From JAFEDN01 sp963697455 (GTDB taxonomy: Bacteria > Pseudomonadota > Gammaproteobacteria > Coxiellales > Coxiellaceae): a DNA stretch of 64,000 nt. Positions 17,243 to 24,570 of this stretch are shown here, in pieces. The position numbers and the translations under genes were made by a program. The DNA lies in the NCBI GenBank assembly GCA_963697455.1, contig CAVOOI010000029.1, forward strand, positions 1-64,000, read 5' to 3'. Position 1 is the first letter of the stretch. Each line of letters opens with the position of its first letter. The notes below the pieces were generated by a model. That model made no database searches. It was not told where the DNA came from and saw nothing but the letters and a program-made list of their open reading frames with translations.

Positions 17243-17776
17243 AAAGCGTTGTTGTTCCGCTTTCTGTTTTTCTTGCTCGGCACGTTCGCTCTCTCCATCA
17301 GTCTTTGCTTTTTCTTTTTCAGCTTCTGCTAAGGATTTTTTAGTATGTTCTTTCAATTCTTCGAGTTTATAAGGCATCATTTTTTCATCTAGTAAAATTT
17401 GTTTATCTTTGATTTCTAATTCTTTTTTTAAATTTTCGTTATGAAACGATAGTTCTTTGGATTTTAATTCTCGATCCTTTTCATCTTTTTCCTTTTGATA
17501 TTGCTGCTTTTCACTTTCAAGCTTTTTCTCAAGTTGCATTTTTTCAATTTCTAATTTTCCTTTTGATTCCGAATCTATTTTTTGAAGCTCCAATTCCTTT
17601 TTCTGCTTTTCAGTGTCCAGTTTTTCTTTTAATTCAAAATTCTTTTTTTGGAGTTCCAATTCATTTTCTCTAATTTTAGAAGCCATTAGATCTGATTTTT
17701 CTTTATTTTTCAATTCGAACATTTTTTCATTATGCTGGCGATTGTCTCTGAGCAAATATAATAAACCATTATTCAT
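16835..17776 (-). CDS. Coiled-coil protein with two C-terminal membrane segments (313 aa)
   Basis: Residues 20-180 are an extremely Lys/Glu/Gln-rich coiled coil (repeats such as KEKLDTEKQKKELELQK). Next come a short Ser/Thr-rich linker and two membrane segments (FLFIIGILLLIC; LLTVIGLMAIISAPLTVGLG), with a basic tail. The start at 17776 follows GGAG; an earlier in-frame start without a ribosome site exists at 17848 and is less likely. It is first in the operon with its duplicate, the lipase and the NNC-motif protein. Such a layout is common among Legionella-type effectors that sit in host membranes; this is inference. Confidence 0.6.
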   Translation of the reverse strand: MNNGLLYLLRDNRQHNEKMFELKNKEKSDLMASKIRENELELQKKNFELKEKLDTEKQKKELELQKIDSESKGKLEIEKMQLEKKLESEKQQYQKEKDEKDRELKSKELSFHNENLKKELEIKDKQILLDEKMMPYKLEELKEHTKKSLAEAEKEKAKTDGESERAEQEKQKAEQQRFIAFSNKMITDQKCLETFTGPHQEGTNTLNHSVKAGSFLFIIGILLLICDNQKDSSLLLTVIGLMAIISAPLTVGLGYHRARELDKQAALSRASLLNSHKELQLQTFIPEQRARGRQSRLKLQHNEDSETKYSQFT

Positions 17777-18126
17777 AATAATACTCCATTTAACAGAATT
17801 TTGTTTAAACAAAAAATGCGATTCTTTACCAGTTTTAGCTAGGGACAACAGCTCCGGCGCTAGATATTCTCTAATAAAAAAAGTATTAAGTCAATTTTTC
17901 TTGGGTTTTACCATGTCATTTGCGTTATAACTGACCAAAGTATTAACCAAATTGAAATAGAAAATCCATAGGTAGTCTAAGCCATTCAAGGACTGATTGT
18001 AGTTTCAACCCCCACAAATCTACTCGTTAGAGAAAAAATTGTTCTACTCAATCGCAATACATTAATCACAAACTAAGTCAATACCGGGAAAATAAATACT
18101 ATGCACCTGACTCAATTATTGATTGC
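17777..18126. other. Promoter region of the effector-like operon; no gene seen
   Basis: An AT-rich stretch between two minus-strand operons. No terminator hairpin for the upstream operon or clear palindrome stood out. Confidence 0.35.
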
Positions 18127-18927
18127 TCATTCACAGTTTATGATTCCGTTCGCATTGATAGCCATCTGAATACCGGATAAAAAATCTATCCGAGCCTCAA
18201 GCGATCGGTGGGCTGCTTGTTGTACGTTTTGCCAGGCGGAAGGCGTTTCCGGAGTCAACCGGGTCAACATGCATAACGCTTTCGGTAAATGGTCTGCCTG
18301 ATCGAGCTGAATGTGGCGGTGTAAATAATAATTTAATCCGTTCGTCTGCGCGCGTTCTTCTGCTGGCAAATGCTGAGTAATGCGTTGCAACAATGGGGTA
18401 AACAGCGAAGCGGTGATCGCTTCACGGCCATAGACAAATGCCGCCGCTAAGACCGGCGTGTCGTTGTCAAAAAAACTGAAGGTAGTTTGCATAAACTGTC
18501 GAATGCTGAACGATAAACCGGCGGCTTTCGCCGCCTGAAACAATGAAGCGCCGGAAGCCAAGGATTGCAAAAAATTCTGAATCGGCTGAATATTCGCGCC
18601 GATTTTTTGCATCGCCGCGAGATATAACTCAAAATGACTGAGATAATACTGGCCGTCTTCGGTGACGTCACCCTCTTCTCCCACTAGAATTTGATTGATT
18701 AAATTAGCGCAATAAGCATCTTTCGGCGGAAACCACGGCGCTTGAGTAGAAACAACACGCCGGTGTAATTCTTTGAGCAGGCACATAAAATCCCACACCG
18801 CAAAAACATGATGCTCCATAAAAATGCGTAAATGTGCCAGAGAATGAATCGCCTCGTACAACGGATGCTGTTGGATCCGCTGAATCAAGGGTGATAATGC
18901 TTGGGTCACTGCATCAATGTGCGCCAT
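18127..18927 (-). CDS. DUF3050 family protein (haem-oxygenase-like fold)
   Basis: A 266-residue helical protein. The segments HPLYEAIHSLAHLRIFMEHH and AVWDFMCLLKELHR at the N-terminus, EGDVTEDGQYYLSHFELYL in the middle and LNYYLHRHIQLDQADH near the end supply several conserved His and Glu residues, as in DUF3050 / iron-containing redox enzyme-like proteins. The activity is not established. The ATG at 18927 has GGAGGG upstream and overlaps the end of the histidine kinase gene by 14 bases, so the two are co-translated. It may produce or sense a signal for the kinase, or be its output; that is inference. Confidence 0.75.
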   Translation of the reverse strand: MAHIDAVTQALSPLIQRIQQHPLYEAIHSLAHLRIFMEHHVFAVWDFMCLLKELHRRVVSTQAPWFPPKDAYCANLINQILVGEEGDVTEDGQYYLSHFELYLAAMQKIGANIQPIQNFLQSLASGASLFQAAKAAGLSFSIRQFMQTTFSFFDNDTPVLAAAFVYGREAITASLFTPLLQRITQHLPAEERAQTNGLNYYLHRHIQLDQADHLPKALCMLTRLTPETPSAWQNVQQAAHRSLEARIDFLSGIQMAINANGIINCE

Positions 18928-20587
18928 GATGATCCCTCCGGCAAATAGGAGTAGTGGGAGAGTGTTTAACACGGGGCGCTGTTAATAAATCCAGTAATTC
19001 TTTAGCTTGTGGCTGAGCGAGTGGTTTGGAAAAAACGCGCTTAATTCCGGCTTTAAAACATTGTTGCCGACGCTCATCATCTACATGCGCAGAGAGCGCT
19101 GCCAACAAAGGGCCGCGCTGAGTGGAGACTGCCCGCTCGTGAATGTCGGCGGCCACTGCACAGCCTTCTTGATCGGGCAAACCTAAATCTAAAATTATCA
19201 AATCGTAATTATTCTTTTGCGATTTTTCCAAAGCTTCTGCGCCATCCTTCGCGGTGTCTACTATGCAATTTAACTGCTCAAATTGATTTCGCACCGCGCG
19301 GCGCACAATGGGATTATCTTCTACTAGCAACAAGAAAATTTTTTCGCCAGGCACCTTTATGGAATGATCAAAATTTGGAATGGCCGATACAGACCTGTTT
19401 TCAAGCCCAGCAGACTCGACAGTCGAGGAGACAATTTTTTTCTGCAACAAAGGAATTCGCAAAGGAATCACGCAGGTAAACGTAGAACCTTGATTCTCCT
19501 GGCTCTCAACTTCAATCTCCCCTTCCAGATCAGTGATAAACCGCTTAACCAGCGCCAATCCCAACCCTGCTCCCGGATAAGCGCCTTGATACGCCGGGTG
19601 CAGCCGACTAAAGCGCGTAAAGATAATAGCTTGCTTATCTGCGGGGATGCCAATGCCGGTGTCGCGAACCAGAATCCGAATCAAAGCGCACGCACGCTTT
19701 TTTTGCACCATCTCCACAGCAACTGTGACCTGGCCCTGATGGGTGAAACGAACGGCATTAGTCAATAAGTTTTGCACAATCCGCTGAATGCGGTGGCGGT
19801 CGCCGATTAGCTGCGCAGGAATATGTTGATCAAATTCAATCTGCAGAGGCAATTGTTTAGCGTCCGCCGCGGGTTTGACCAATGCTACCATCTGGTTTAT
19901 CAATTCTTTTAAATTAAACTTCAACTCATAAACTGGCATCGCACTATTTTCCAGCCGGGAAAATTCCAGCACTTCATTCAGCAGATTAAGTAATAATTGG
20001 CCTGAGGCCAGAATATCCTGAATGGCAGCTTGATCGTCGGGGTTTTTTAATTTATGAGCCAGAATTTCAGCCATACCTAATAACCCCACTAAAGGTGTAC
20101 GGATATCGTGACTCATGTTGGCGATGAATTGGGATTTGGCTTGATTGGCGGCTTCGGCCTGCTGTTTAGCCTGACTGAGTTCTCGCTCTTTTTCTTTCAA
20201 CTCGGTGATATCGGAAAAATAGCCAACGACGCCCACTATTTGTTGTGCTTCGATAATCGGCAGCTTGCTCACTAAAGTGACTAATTTCTGGCCGTTGGGT
20301 AGTACTAAAATTTCCTCTTGATTGGTGATGGGATGGCCAGATAAAGTATCCTGATCACCTCGCACAAAAATATCCGCGGTATGACCGCTGGGTTGAAAAT
20401 GTAAATCGGCATCCGTTTTACCAACAATGTCTTTCGGTGAATTCAAGCCCACTAGGCGGGCATAATTCTGGTTACAACCTAAATAAACTGAATGCGCATT
20501 TTTCCAAAAAAGGTATTGAGGCAAAGAAGCGGTGATGTTTTTGAAAAAAATCTCTGTAATCTGAGAATGCCAATGATCCTGACTCAT
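18914..20587 (-). CDS. Hybrid sensor histidine kinase: PAS-HisKA-HATPase-REC (557 aa)
   Basis: A PAS domain (about residues 10-135, with YLFWKNAHSVYLGCN and GVVGYFSDITELKEKE) is followed by a short coiled coil and HisKA with the phospho-acceptor His in FIANMSHDIRTPLVGL (about residue 160). The ATPase domain has an N box (LLTNAVRFTH), G1 (RDTGIGIPADK) and G2 (GAGLGLALV). The receiver domain has the Asp in LIILDLGLPDQEG and the Lys in VFSKPLA. No transmembrane segment is present, so it senses a cytoplasmic cue. No HPt domain is seen in the window. The start has AGGAGGA upstream. It is coupled to the DUF3050 gene. Confidence 0.85.
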   Translation of the reverse strand: MSQDHWHSQITEIFFKNITASLPQYLFWKNAHSVYLGCNQNYARLVGLNSPKDIVGKTDADLHFQPSGHTADIFVRGDQDTLSGHPITNQEEILVLPNGQKLVTLVSKLPIIEAQQIVGVVGYFSDITELKEKERELSQAKQQAEAANQAKSQFIANMSHDIRTPLVGLLGMAEILAHKLKNPDDQAAIQDILASGQLLLNLLNEVLEFSRLENSAMPVYELKFNLKELINQMVALVKPAADAKQLPLQIEFDQHIPAQLIGDRHRIQRIVQNLLTNAVRFTHQGQVTVAVEMVQKKRACALIRILVRDTGIGIPADKQAIIFTRFSRLHPAYQGAYPGAGLGLALVKRFITDLEGEIEVESQENQGSTFTCVIPLRIPLLQKKIVSSTVESAGLENRSVSAIPNFDHSIKVPGEKIFLLLVEDNPIVRRAVRNQFEQLNCIVDTAKDGAEALEKSQKNNYDLIILDLGLPDQEGCAVAADIHERAVSTQRGPLLAALSAHVDDERRQQCFKAGIKRVFSKPLAQPQAKELLDLLTAPRVKHSPTTPICRRDHHGAH

Positions 20588-21080
20588 AAATTCCTCCTGC
20601 GGTAGTTAAAAGCACCACAACGCAGAAGCGCCAGACAGGTGGGGTCACCCGAGTATAGCGCCGCTGCGCATGACCTTGGGCACCCAACCGGTTGACATCC
20701 TCTTTTATGACTTCCGAAACTCGCCGTCCCTGGCCAGATAACAGACCCACCTGAAAGTGAGAACGGTAAAAACCATCCGCACACGACCAAATCGCATAGA
20801 AAATATGCAAATTAATACGTTTTTTTTCAAAAAGGAATGTATCCGGCCAGACGAGCCGGTTTAAAAAAGACGAGAAAACAGTTAAGCTATCTTCAGCCAT
20901 GTTAATTTCTAACTCAAATTAATGTGGTTACTGACGCGCCAGGTGTTAGAAGCACTTGGCCGTCAGGCTTATTATTGGCCTATCGTTTGAGGAAAATCAA
21001 TACTTATTTCTGGAAAATATTTTTACTCAACTTCCTTGACAGGTCTAAAAATAGGCAATTCATTTAACCTCGTCAGAAAG
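20588..21080. other. Long leader of the kinase operon and downstream region of the DJ-1 gene
   Basis: On the minus strand the segment from about 20638 to 20760 starts and ends with complementary AGGTGGGTC / GACCCCACCT, enclosing several short stems. This suggests a folded 5' leader before the kinase. A frame of 142 codons also crosses it, but no family is recognised and I do not call a gene. The region 20900-21080 shows nothing clear. Confidence 0.35.
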
Positions 21081-21722
21081 TTATTCCACACTTTCAAACG
21101 AAGCTATCAATTTCGCTCGCAACACATTCACGATTTTGGGATTAGCTTTCTCAGGCGCGCCGACATCGAAAGGCGGAGCAGGATCATACTCTATGCCTAA
21201 TTGCAGTCTTTCAGCTATTTCCTGGCCTGAAATCTTGGCCGCAAGCATTAACGCCATATCAATTCCCGCAGACACACCAGCGGCAGTGATAATTTTGCCG
21301 TCCTCTACGATCCGTGATTTTATCGGTTTAGCGCCCCATTTGCTTAAACGGTCATGCGCCGCCCAATAGGTTGTAGCGCGCACACCGGATAATAAACCTG
21401 CAGCGCCTAAAACTAAACTACCGGTACAGACCGAAGTCGTCCATACTGTGGTTTCATGAATTTTGCGCAACCAATCTAATATTTTCGGGTATTCACGTAA
21501 CGTAGCGGCATTTCCTGCACCGGGAATCAATAATACGTCAGCATTGGTTACTTGGGATATTCCATATTCTGCAGTGAGCCTCACTCCAGAATCCGTCAGT
21601 ATTTGACCGGGATTGAGAGCAACACGCTGTACGGTTGCGCCAGGCAAGCGAGAAAGTATTTCATGAGGGCCGATGACATCTAAGGCGGTCATATTATCAT
21701 AGAATAAAAAAACTATTTTCAT
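21081..21722 (-). CDS. DJ-1/PfpI family protein (isonitrile hydratase-like)
   Basis: A 213-residue class-I glutamine amidotransferase-like protein. The nucleophile elbow WTTSVCTGSLVLGAAGLL carries the Cys (about residue 105). GPHEILSRLPG at the N-terminus supplies the conserved Glu-like position, and TTYWAAHDRL and ITAAGVSAGIDMAL are typical of the branch including isonitrile hydratase (inhA) and ThiJ-like proteins. It is soluble and cytoplasmic. The ATG at 21722 is preceded by GGAGAGAGG, so I prefer it to the in-frame start five codons upstream. The substrate is unknown. It is probably separate from the ICE operon that ends at 21900. Confidence 0.8.
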   Translation of the reverse strand: MKIVFLFYDNMTALDVIGPHEILSRLPGATVQRVALNPGQILTDSGVRLTAEYGISQVTNADVLLIPGAGNAATLREYPKILDWLRKIHETTVWTTSVCTGSLVLGAAGLLSGVRATTYWAAHDRLSKWGAKPIKSRIVEDGKIITAAGVSAGIDMALMLAAKISGQEIAERLQLGIEYDPAPPFDVGAPEKANPKIVNVLRAKLIASFESVE

Positions 21723-21846
21723 TACCTCTCTCCTCATTCTTTAGTATTGATTTACTAAAATAGTCTACATTGAAGACCAGGCTCTGTAAAATATATACTA
21801 AAATTTTCAATTCTAAGCTGAGAGTCAGATTGATTTTTAATACAAA

Positions 21847-21880
21847 ATACCCCATAAAATCAAATGATTTTATGGGGTAT
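21847..21880 (-). terminator. Rho-independent terminator of the SSB-RadC-ArdA operon
   Basis: ATACCCCATAAAATCA (21847-21862) pairs perfectly with 21865-21880 across a 2-base loop. Read on the minus strand it is followed by TTTTGTATT. It lies 20 bases after the ArdA stop codon and insulates the DJ-1 gene. Confidence 0.75.
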
Positions 21881-21899
21881 GGCGATCAGTAATCGCTAT

Positions 21900-22412
21900 T
21901 CAACAAGTGCTGAATACAGCAACCTGATGATTAATTTGGAAACTCATAAAATCCGACATAAACCAATCTCTTGCCATCAATTCATAATCGATGTAATTAA
22001 CCAGATATTTAGGAATCTCATGGGTTTCTTCCAAAAAAGACTCTACAAAATCTTCTTCACTATCGTAGAAACCGTGATACTGTTCTTCTAACATAGCCCG
22101 ACTTTGCTCTAAATTACCGCCAGTATAAGTTAAAACAGCAACACCCAATTTTTCATACTCACTAATTAATTCAGCGATACTGACGACAGTTTCTAAGCTG
22201 GTATATTCCTCTAATGAATAACCAGCAAAATCTTCGAAGTCATGTATTGCCCATTCTTCTGCAAATGGCTCAGGACTTTCAGACAACATGTTCTGAATTT
22301 CTTGATGTAAAGCATCCACAGACTGGGTAGCATCAAGCCAACAGCCATGCAATTGACCATTGTTATAAGCTGCCAGGCAAGCCACATAAATTTTGGGCTT
22401 TAATTTTGACAT
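21900..22412 (-). CDS. ardA: Antirestriction protein ArdA
   Basis: A 170-residue acidic protein that mimics B-form DNA and inhibits type I restriction enzymes during entry of mobile DNA. Family features are KIYVACLAAYNNGQLHGCWLD at the N-terminus, EEWAIHDFEDFAGY, and the ArdA signature region around AMLEEQYHGFYDSEEDFVE, then LVNYIDYELMARDW. Net negative charge is high throughout. The ATG at 22412 has GAGAGGAAC upstream; the in-frame ATG further upstream lies inside the leader structure. It is last in the SSB-RadC-STY4534-like operon and has its own pseudoknot leader, which contains an anti-Shine-Dalgarno sequence. Confidence 0.85.
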   Translation of the reverse strand: MSKLKPKIYVACLAAYNNGQLHGCWLDATQSVDALHQEIQNMLSESPEPFAEEWAIHDFEDFAGYSLEEYTSLETVVSIAELISEYEKLGVAVLTYTGGNLEQSRAMLEEQYHGFYDSEEDFVESFLEETHEIPKYLVNYIDYELMARDWFMSDFMSFQINHQVAVFSTC

Positions 22413-22418
22413 ATAGTT

Positions 22419-22475
22419 CCTCTCATTAATAAAAAAGAGAGGTAAAGACACCCGGATGAGGGTATCTTTCCCTCA
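22419..22475 (-). ncRNA. Pseudoknot leader of ardA with an anti-Shine-Dalgarno element
   Basis: Read on the minus strand, TGAGGG (22475-22470), AAAGATA (22469-22463), CCCTCA (22462-22457) and TGTCTTT (22450-22444) occur in the order a-b-a'-b'. a pairs with a' and b with b', giving an H-type pseudoknot. Directly after it CCTCTC (22442-22437) can pair with the ribosome site GAGAGG (22424-22419). b' can extend into ACCTC and pair with the a strand region instead. Folding of the pseudoknot should therefore decide whether the ribosome site is free. Confidence 0.65.
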
Positions 22476-22510
22476 CCAAGGTGGACTGGTTAAATTAAAT
22501 TAACCCATTT

Positions 22511-22867
22511 TTATAGCGGACATAAACCGTTAGGATCACGTTTCCACGACCTAACTGTTTCCAGCTCTCCTTTCAACAGCACAATCTGTGAACTATTTGA
22601 GGAGGCATCTGAAAAACAAGCGCCCAAGCTACTAAAGACAACATCGAACCAGACCATGACACCTGAAGTGTATGGACACCGTAAGTTCAATTGCCGAATT
22701 TTTTCTTGCAGCGCTGGTGAAATAGTACATTCCAAATTAACTGTATCAGCACATTCATTTGGCGGCAGTTGCACCACTTGAATGCTTAATTTAGCTGTAT
22801 GATCAGTCAATTCTAAATCCTGTACATATCCACAGCCCCGAAAAGAAAAGGGTTGATATTTTCCCAT
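22511..22867 (-). CDS. ICE-associated protein resembling the STY4534/DUF3577 family (118 aa)
   Basis: It starts MGKYQPFSFRGCGYVQDLEL and is built mainly of beta strands, with phrases AKLSIQVVQLPP, LECTISPALQEKI, and VMVWFDVVFSSLGACF near the centre. This pattern (GxGY, then a list of strands, then a C-terminal strand ILLKGELE-like) resembles the short OB-like STY4534/DUF3577 proteins that sit beside SSB and RadC in PFGI-type ICEs. The assignment rests partly on position. The ATG at 22867 has AAGGAG upstream and its own pseudoknot leader. Confidence 0.5.
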   Translation of the reverse strand: MGKYQPFSFRGCGYVQDLELTDHTAKLSIQVVQLPPNECADTVNLECTISPALQEKIRQLNLRCPYTSGVMVWFDVVFSSLGACFSDASSNSSQIVLLKGELETVRSWKRDPNGLCPL

Positions 22868-22915
22868 TGCAATTCTCCTTGTTTTACATGAAAAAAAATT
22901 AATTTATCCATGCAC

Positions 22916-22958
22916 AGGAAAAACATCTCTCCCTTGACGGGGAAATTATTTTCCCCGT
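22916..22958 (-). ncRNA. Pseudoknot leader of the STY4534-like gene
   Basis: On the minus strand: ACGGGG (22958-22953), AAAATAATTT (22952-22943), CCCCGT (22942-22937), linker, ATGTTTTTCCT (22926-22916). The first and third elements pair perfectly. AAAATA pairs with TGTTTT of the fourth, and the fourth also matches ATGCACGGGGAAAA further out and the ribosome site (TCCTGT against ACA-AGGA). The order a-b-a'-b' is the same as in the ardA leader but with different helix sequences. Confidence 0.6.
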
Positions 22959-22992
22959 GCATCGGGTGTTCAGTTCTTGTGGTGAAACTATT

Positions 22993-23529
22993 TTATTGAA
23001 CCGGCTCTTTTAACAAACCCAGTTCCGCAAAACTATTTACCACACCCCCTCCTATCACCAGATGGTCTAAAACTCGAATATCAAACAATAACAAAACCTT
23101 CTGCAATTCCTGCGTCAGGACGATATCGCTTCTACTCGGTTCCGGATGTCCGGAAGGATGGTTATGAGCGAACATAACTGCAGCGGCATTGCACTCTAAC
23201 GCTCTTTTAGCCACTTCTCGTGGATAAACCTGAGCACTATGCAAGCTGCCGCGAAACATTCGTTCACAAGCAATAACTCGATGCCGATTATTTAAGAACG
23301 CGACGCAAAAGACCTCATGATCCAACTCCGATAGCTGAGTCATAAAAAAATCTTTGCTGACTTGCGAACTTGCCATAAACACCGTATTTAACACGCGCCG
23401 GGCTAATAAAGCCTGCGCAGTCTGCACAATTTCATGTTCATTCACGGATCGCGTAAAATAATAAGCACCATTTTCCTTAGCGATGACCATACTAGGTAAG
23501 GCTTGAAAACCTGACGATTCCAAAGGCAT
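22993..23529 (-). CDS. radC: RadC-family JAB/MPN protein
   Basis: A 178-residue protein with the metal-binding JAB motif in MFAHNHPSGHPEPSRSD (H-x-H plus downstream Asp, about residues 122-138) and the preceding family strand VFCVAFLNNRHRVIACE. It corresponds to the C-terminal MPN domain of RadC plus a short helical part, the form normally carried on ICEs and plasmids; a role in DNA metabolism is assumed but the activity is unproven. Longer in-frame starts run through the leader; ATG 23529 with TAGGAG is the credible one. It is second in the SSB operon. Confidence 0.85.
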   Translation of the reverse strand: MPLESSGFQALPSMVIAKENGAYYFTRSVNEHEIVQTAQALLARRVLNTVFMASSQVSKDFFMTQLSELDHEVFCVAFLNNRHRVIACERMFRGSLHSAQVYPREVAKRALECNAAAVMFAHNHPSGHPEPSRSDIVLTQELQKVLLLFDIRVLDHLVIGGGVVNSFAELGLLKEPVQ

Positions 23530-23550
23530 CGAATTTCTCCTATTTAATAA

Positions 23551-23589
23551 GAGGAAACACACCCAGAAGGATATGTTTCCCCTCTGGGT
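23551..23589 (-). ncRNA. Pseudoknot leader of radC
   Basis: On the minus strand: ACCCAGA (23589-23583), GGGAAACA (23581-23574), TCTGGGT (23567-23561), TGTTTCCTC (23559-23551). The first pairs with the third, the second with the fourth. The CCTC of the last strand can alternatively pair with the TAGGAG ribosome site located 10 bases further, so strand b' is shared between the pseudoknot and ribosome-site blocking. Confidence 0.65.
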
Positions 23590-23626
23590 TTGCTGAAAAG
23601 ACTTAGACTTACTCTTAAAAATAAAT

Positions 23627-24031
23627 TTAAAGAGAAATGTCATGATCTTCATTGACCAATGGCTGAGTAGATGCTTGTGGCGCTTCATCTTTTGATGCAG
23701 ATTTACTGCTCAAAAATTTTACGTCATCCGCATATACTCCCGCCGAATTACGGATTTCACTGGTTTTCTTATCTTTCCATTGGTTGTAACGAAGTTCGCC
23801 AGTTACTGCGAGTAGCGCACCTTTTTGCAAATGCGCAGCTAAAGCAGTACCTCGGCCATTACTCGCATATACGGTATGCCATTGAGTTGCTTGTTGTGGA
23901 TGCCCCTCTTCGTCCGTATATTTTTTAGTGGTCGCTAGCGAGAAGCGCACAAATTTACCATTTTTAGTTTCTTTCAAAACTTCCGGCGCGTTGCCCGCAT
24001 AGCCAATTAAAGTGATTTGATTTAAACACAT
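23627..24031 (-). CDS. ssb: Single-stranded DNA-binding protein (ICE-borne)
   Basis: A 134-residue OB-fold protein: LNQITLIGYAGNAPEV at the N-terminus, FVRFSLATTKKYTDEEG, WHTVYASNGRGTALAAHLQKG and LLAVTGELRYNQWKDKK are standard SSB segments. The C-terminal tail (STQPLVNEDHDISL) is acidic but ends without the usual DDIPF motif, common in mobile-element SSBs. It protects single-stranded DNA during conjugative transfer or replication. The ATG at 24031 follows CAGGAG. It is first in the operon with RadC, the STY4534-like gene and ArdA. Confidence 0.85.
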   Translation of the reverse strand: MCLNQITLIGYAGNAPEVLKETKNGKFVRFSLATTKKYTDEEGHPQQATQWHTVYASNGRGTALAAHLQKGALLAVTGELRYNQWKDKKTSEIRNSAGVYADDVKFLSSKSASKDEAPQASTQPLVNEDHDISL

Positions 24032-24069
24032 TGTTTTTCTCCTGATTAAAGTTAAAGTTAAAATCGACC

Positions 24070-24115
24070 GGAGAAAACATTGCTCCCGAAGGAGGAAATA
24101 TTTTCCCCGTTCGGG
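24070..24115 (-). ncRNA. Pseudoknot leader of ssb
   Basis: On the minus strand: CCCGAA (24115-24110), GGGGAAAATATT (24108-24097), TTCGGG (24090-24085), AATGTTTTCTCC (24081-24070). a pairs with a' perfectly, and b with b' over about 12 positions with G-T wobbles. b' (TTTTCTCC) is also perfectly complementary to GGAGAAAA at the ssb ribosome site, so the pseudoknot and ribosome-site blocking compete for the same strand. This is the clearest example of the shared design. Confidence 0.7.
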
Positions 24116-24570
24116 TTAAAAATCATGGTTAAAAGGTCATGATTGTTAAAATACAAAATATCCAAATTGAAGACCAAAAACATAACTTAGCGAATTCACG
24201 CCCTGTAGCATATTCAAGGTACTCAATTGGAATTTATCTTCCAGAATTAATCCATGGTTAAAGCCATATAGCTTCCATATATTAAACTGAAATGCAGAAG
24301 TAGGTCAGAATGATCGTTCAATAATTAATGAACCAATCTGAACACTGAAGCGTAGAAGAAATCAATAACAAATGTTATTGAGCTAAATACTTACAAGAAT
24401 TTGTAAATATAACGCGAACAATCCAAAGATTGCGGTCAGCGGCTCTCATCGCGCCATGATGCTGATCTGATTCTGCGGTTTAAAAAGTCGGGCAGAACAA
24501 CGACTTGATTTTTTTATTATATCATATTGTTTTAAAAATTCAATATCTTAAAATTAAATTTTTATGACAA
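24116..24570. other. Upstream region of the ssb operon and 3' region of the HEPN-like gene
   Basis: It contains AATCATG/CATGATT (24121-24144), which could extend the leader fold. A stem AAGTCG/CGACTT (about 24485-24506) is flanked by T-runs on both sides and is a probable terminator of the HEPN-like gene. The ssb promoter must lie here, but I see no unambiguous -35/-10 pair. Confidence 0.4.

Noticed and set aside
20638..20760. Possible known structured RNA (4.5S, riboswitch) before the kinase
   Set aside because: The AGGTGGGTC/GACCCCACCT closing stem is real, but the conserved bases of SRP RNA, cobalamin or other common riboswitches are not present.
20472..20900. 142-codon frame over the kinase leader
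   Set aside because: It overlaps the kinase start in another frame and shows no family resemblance; the region is better explained as a folded leader.
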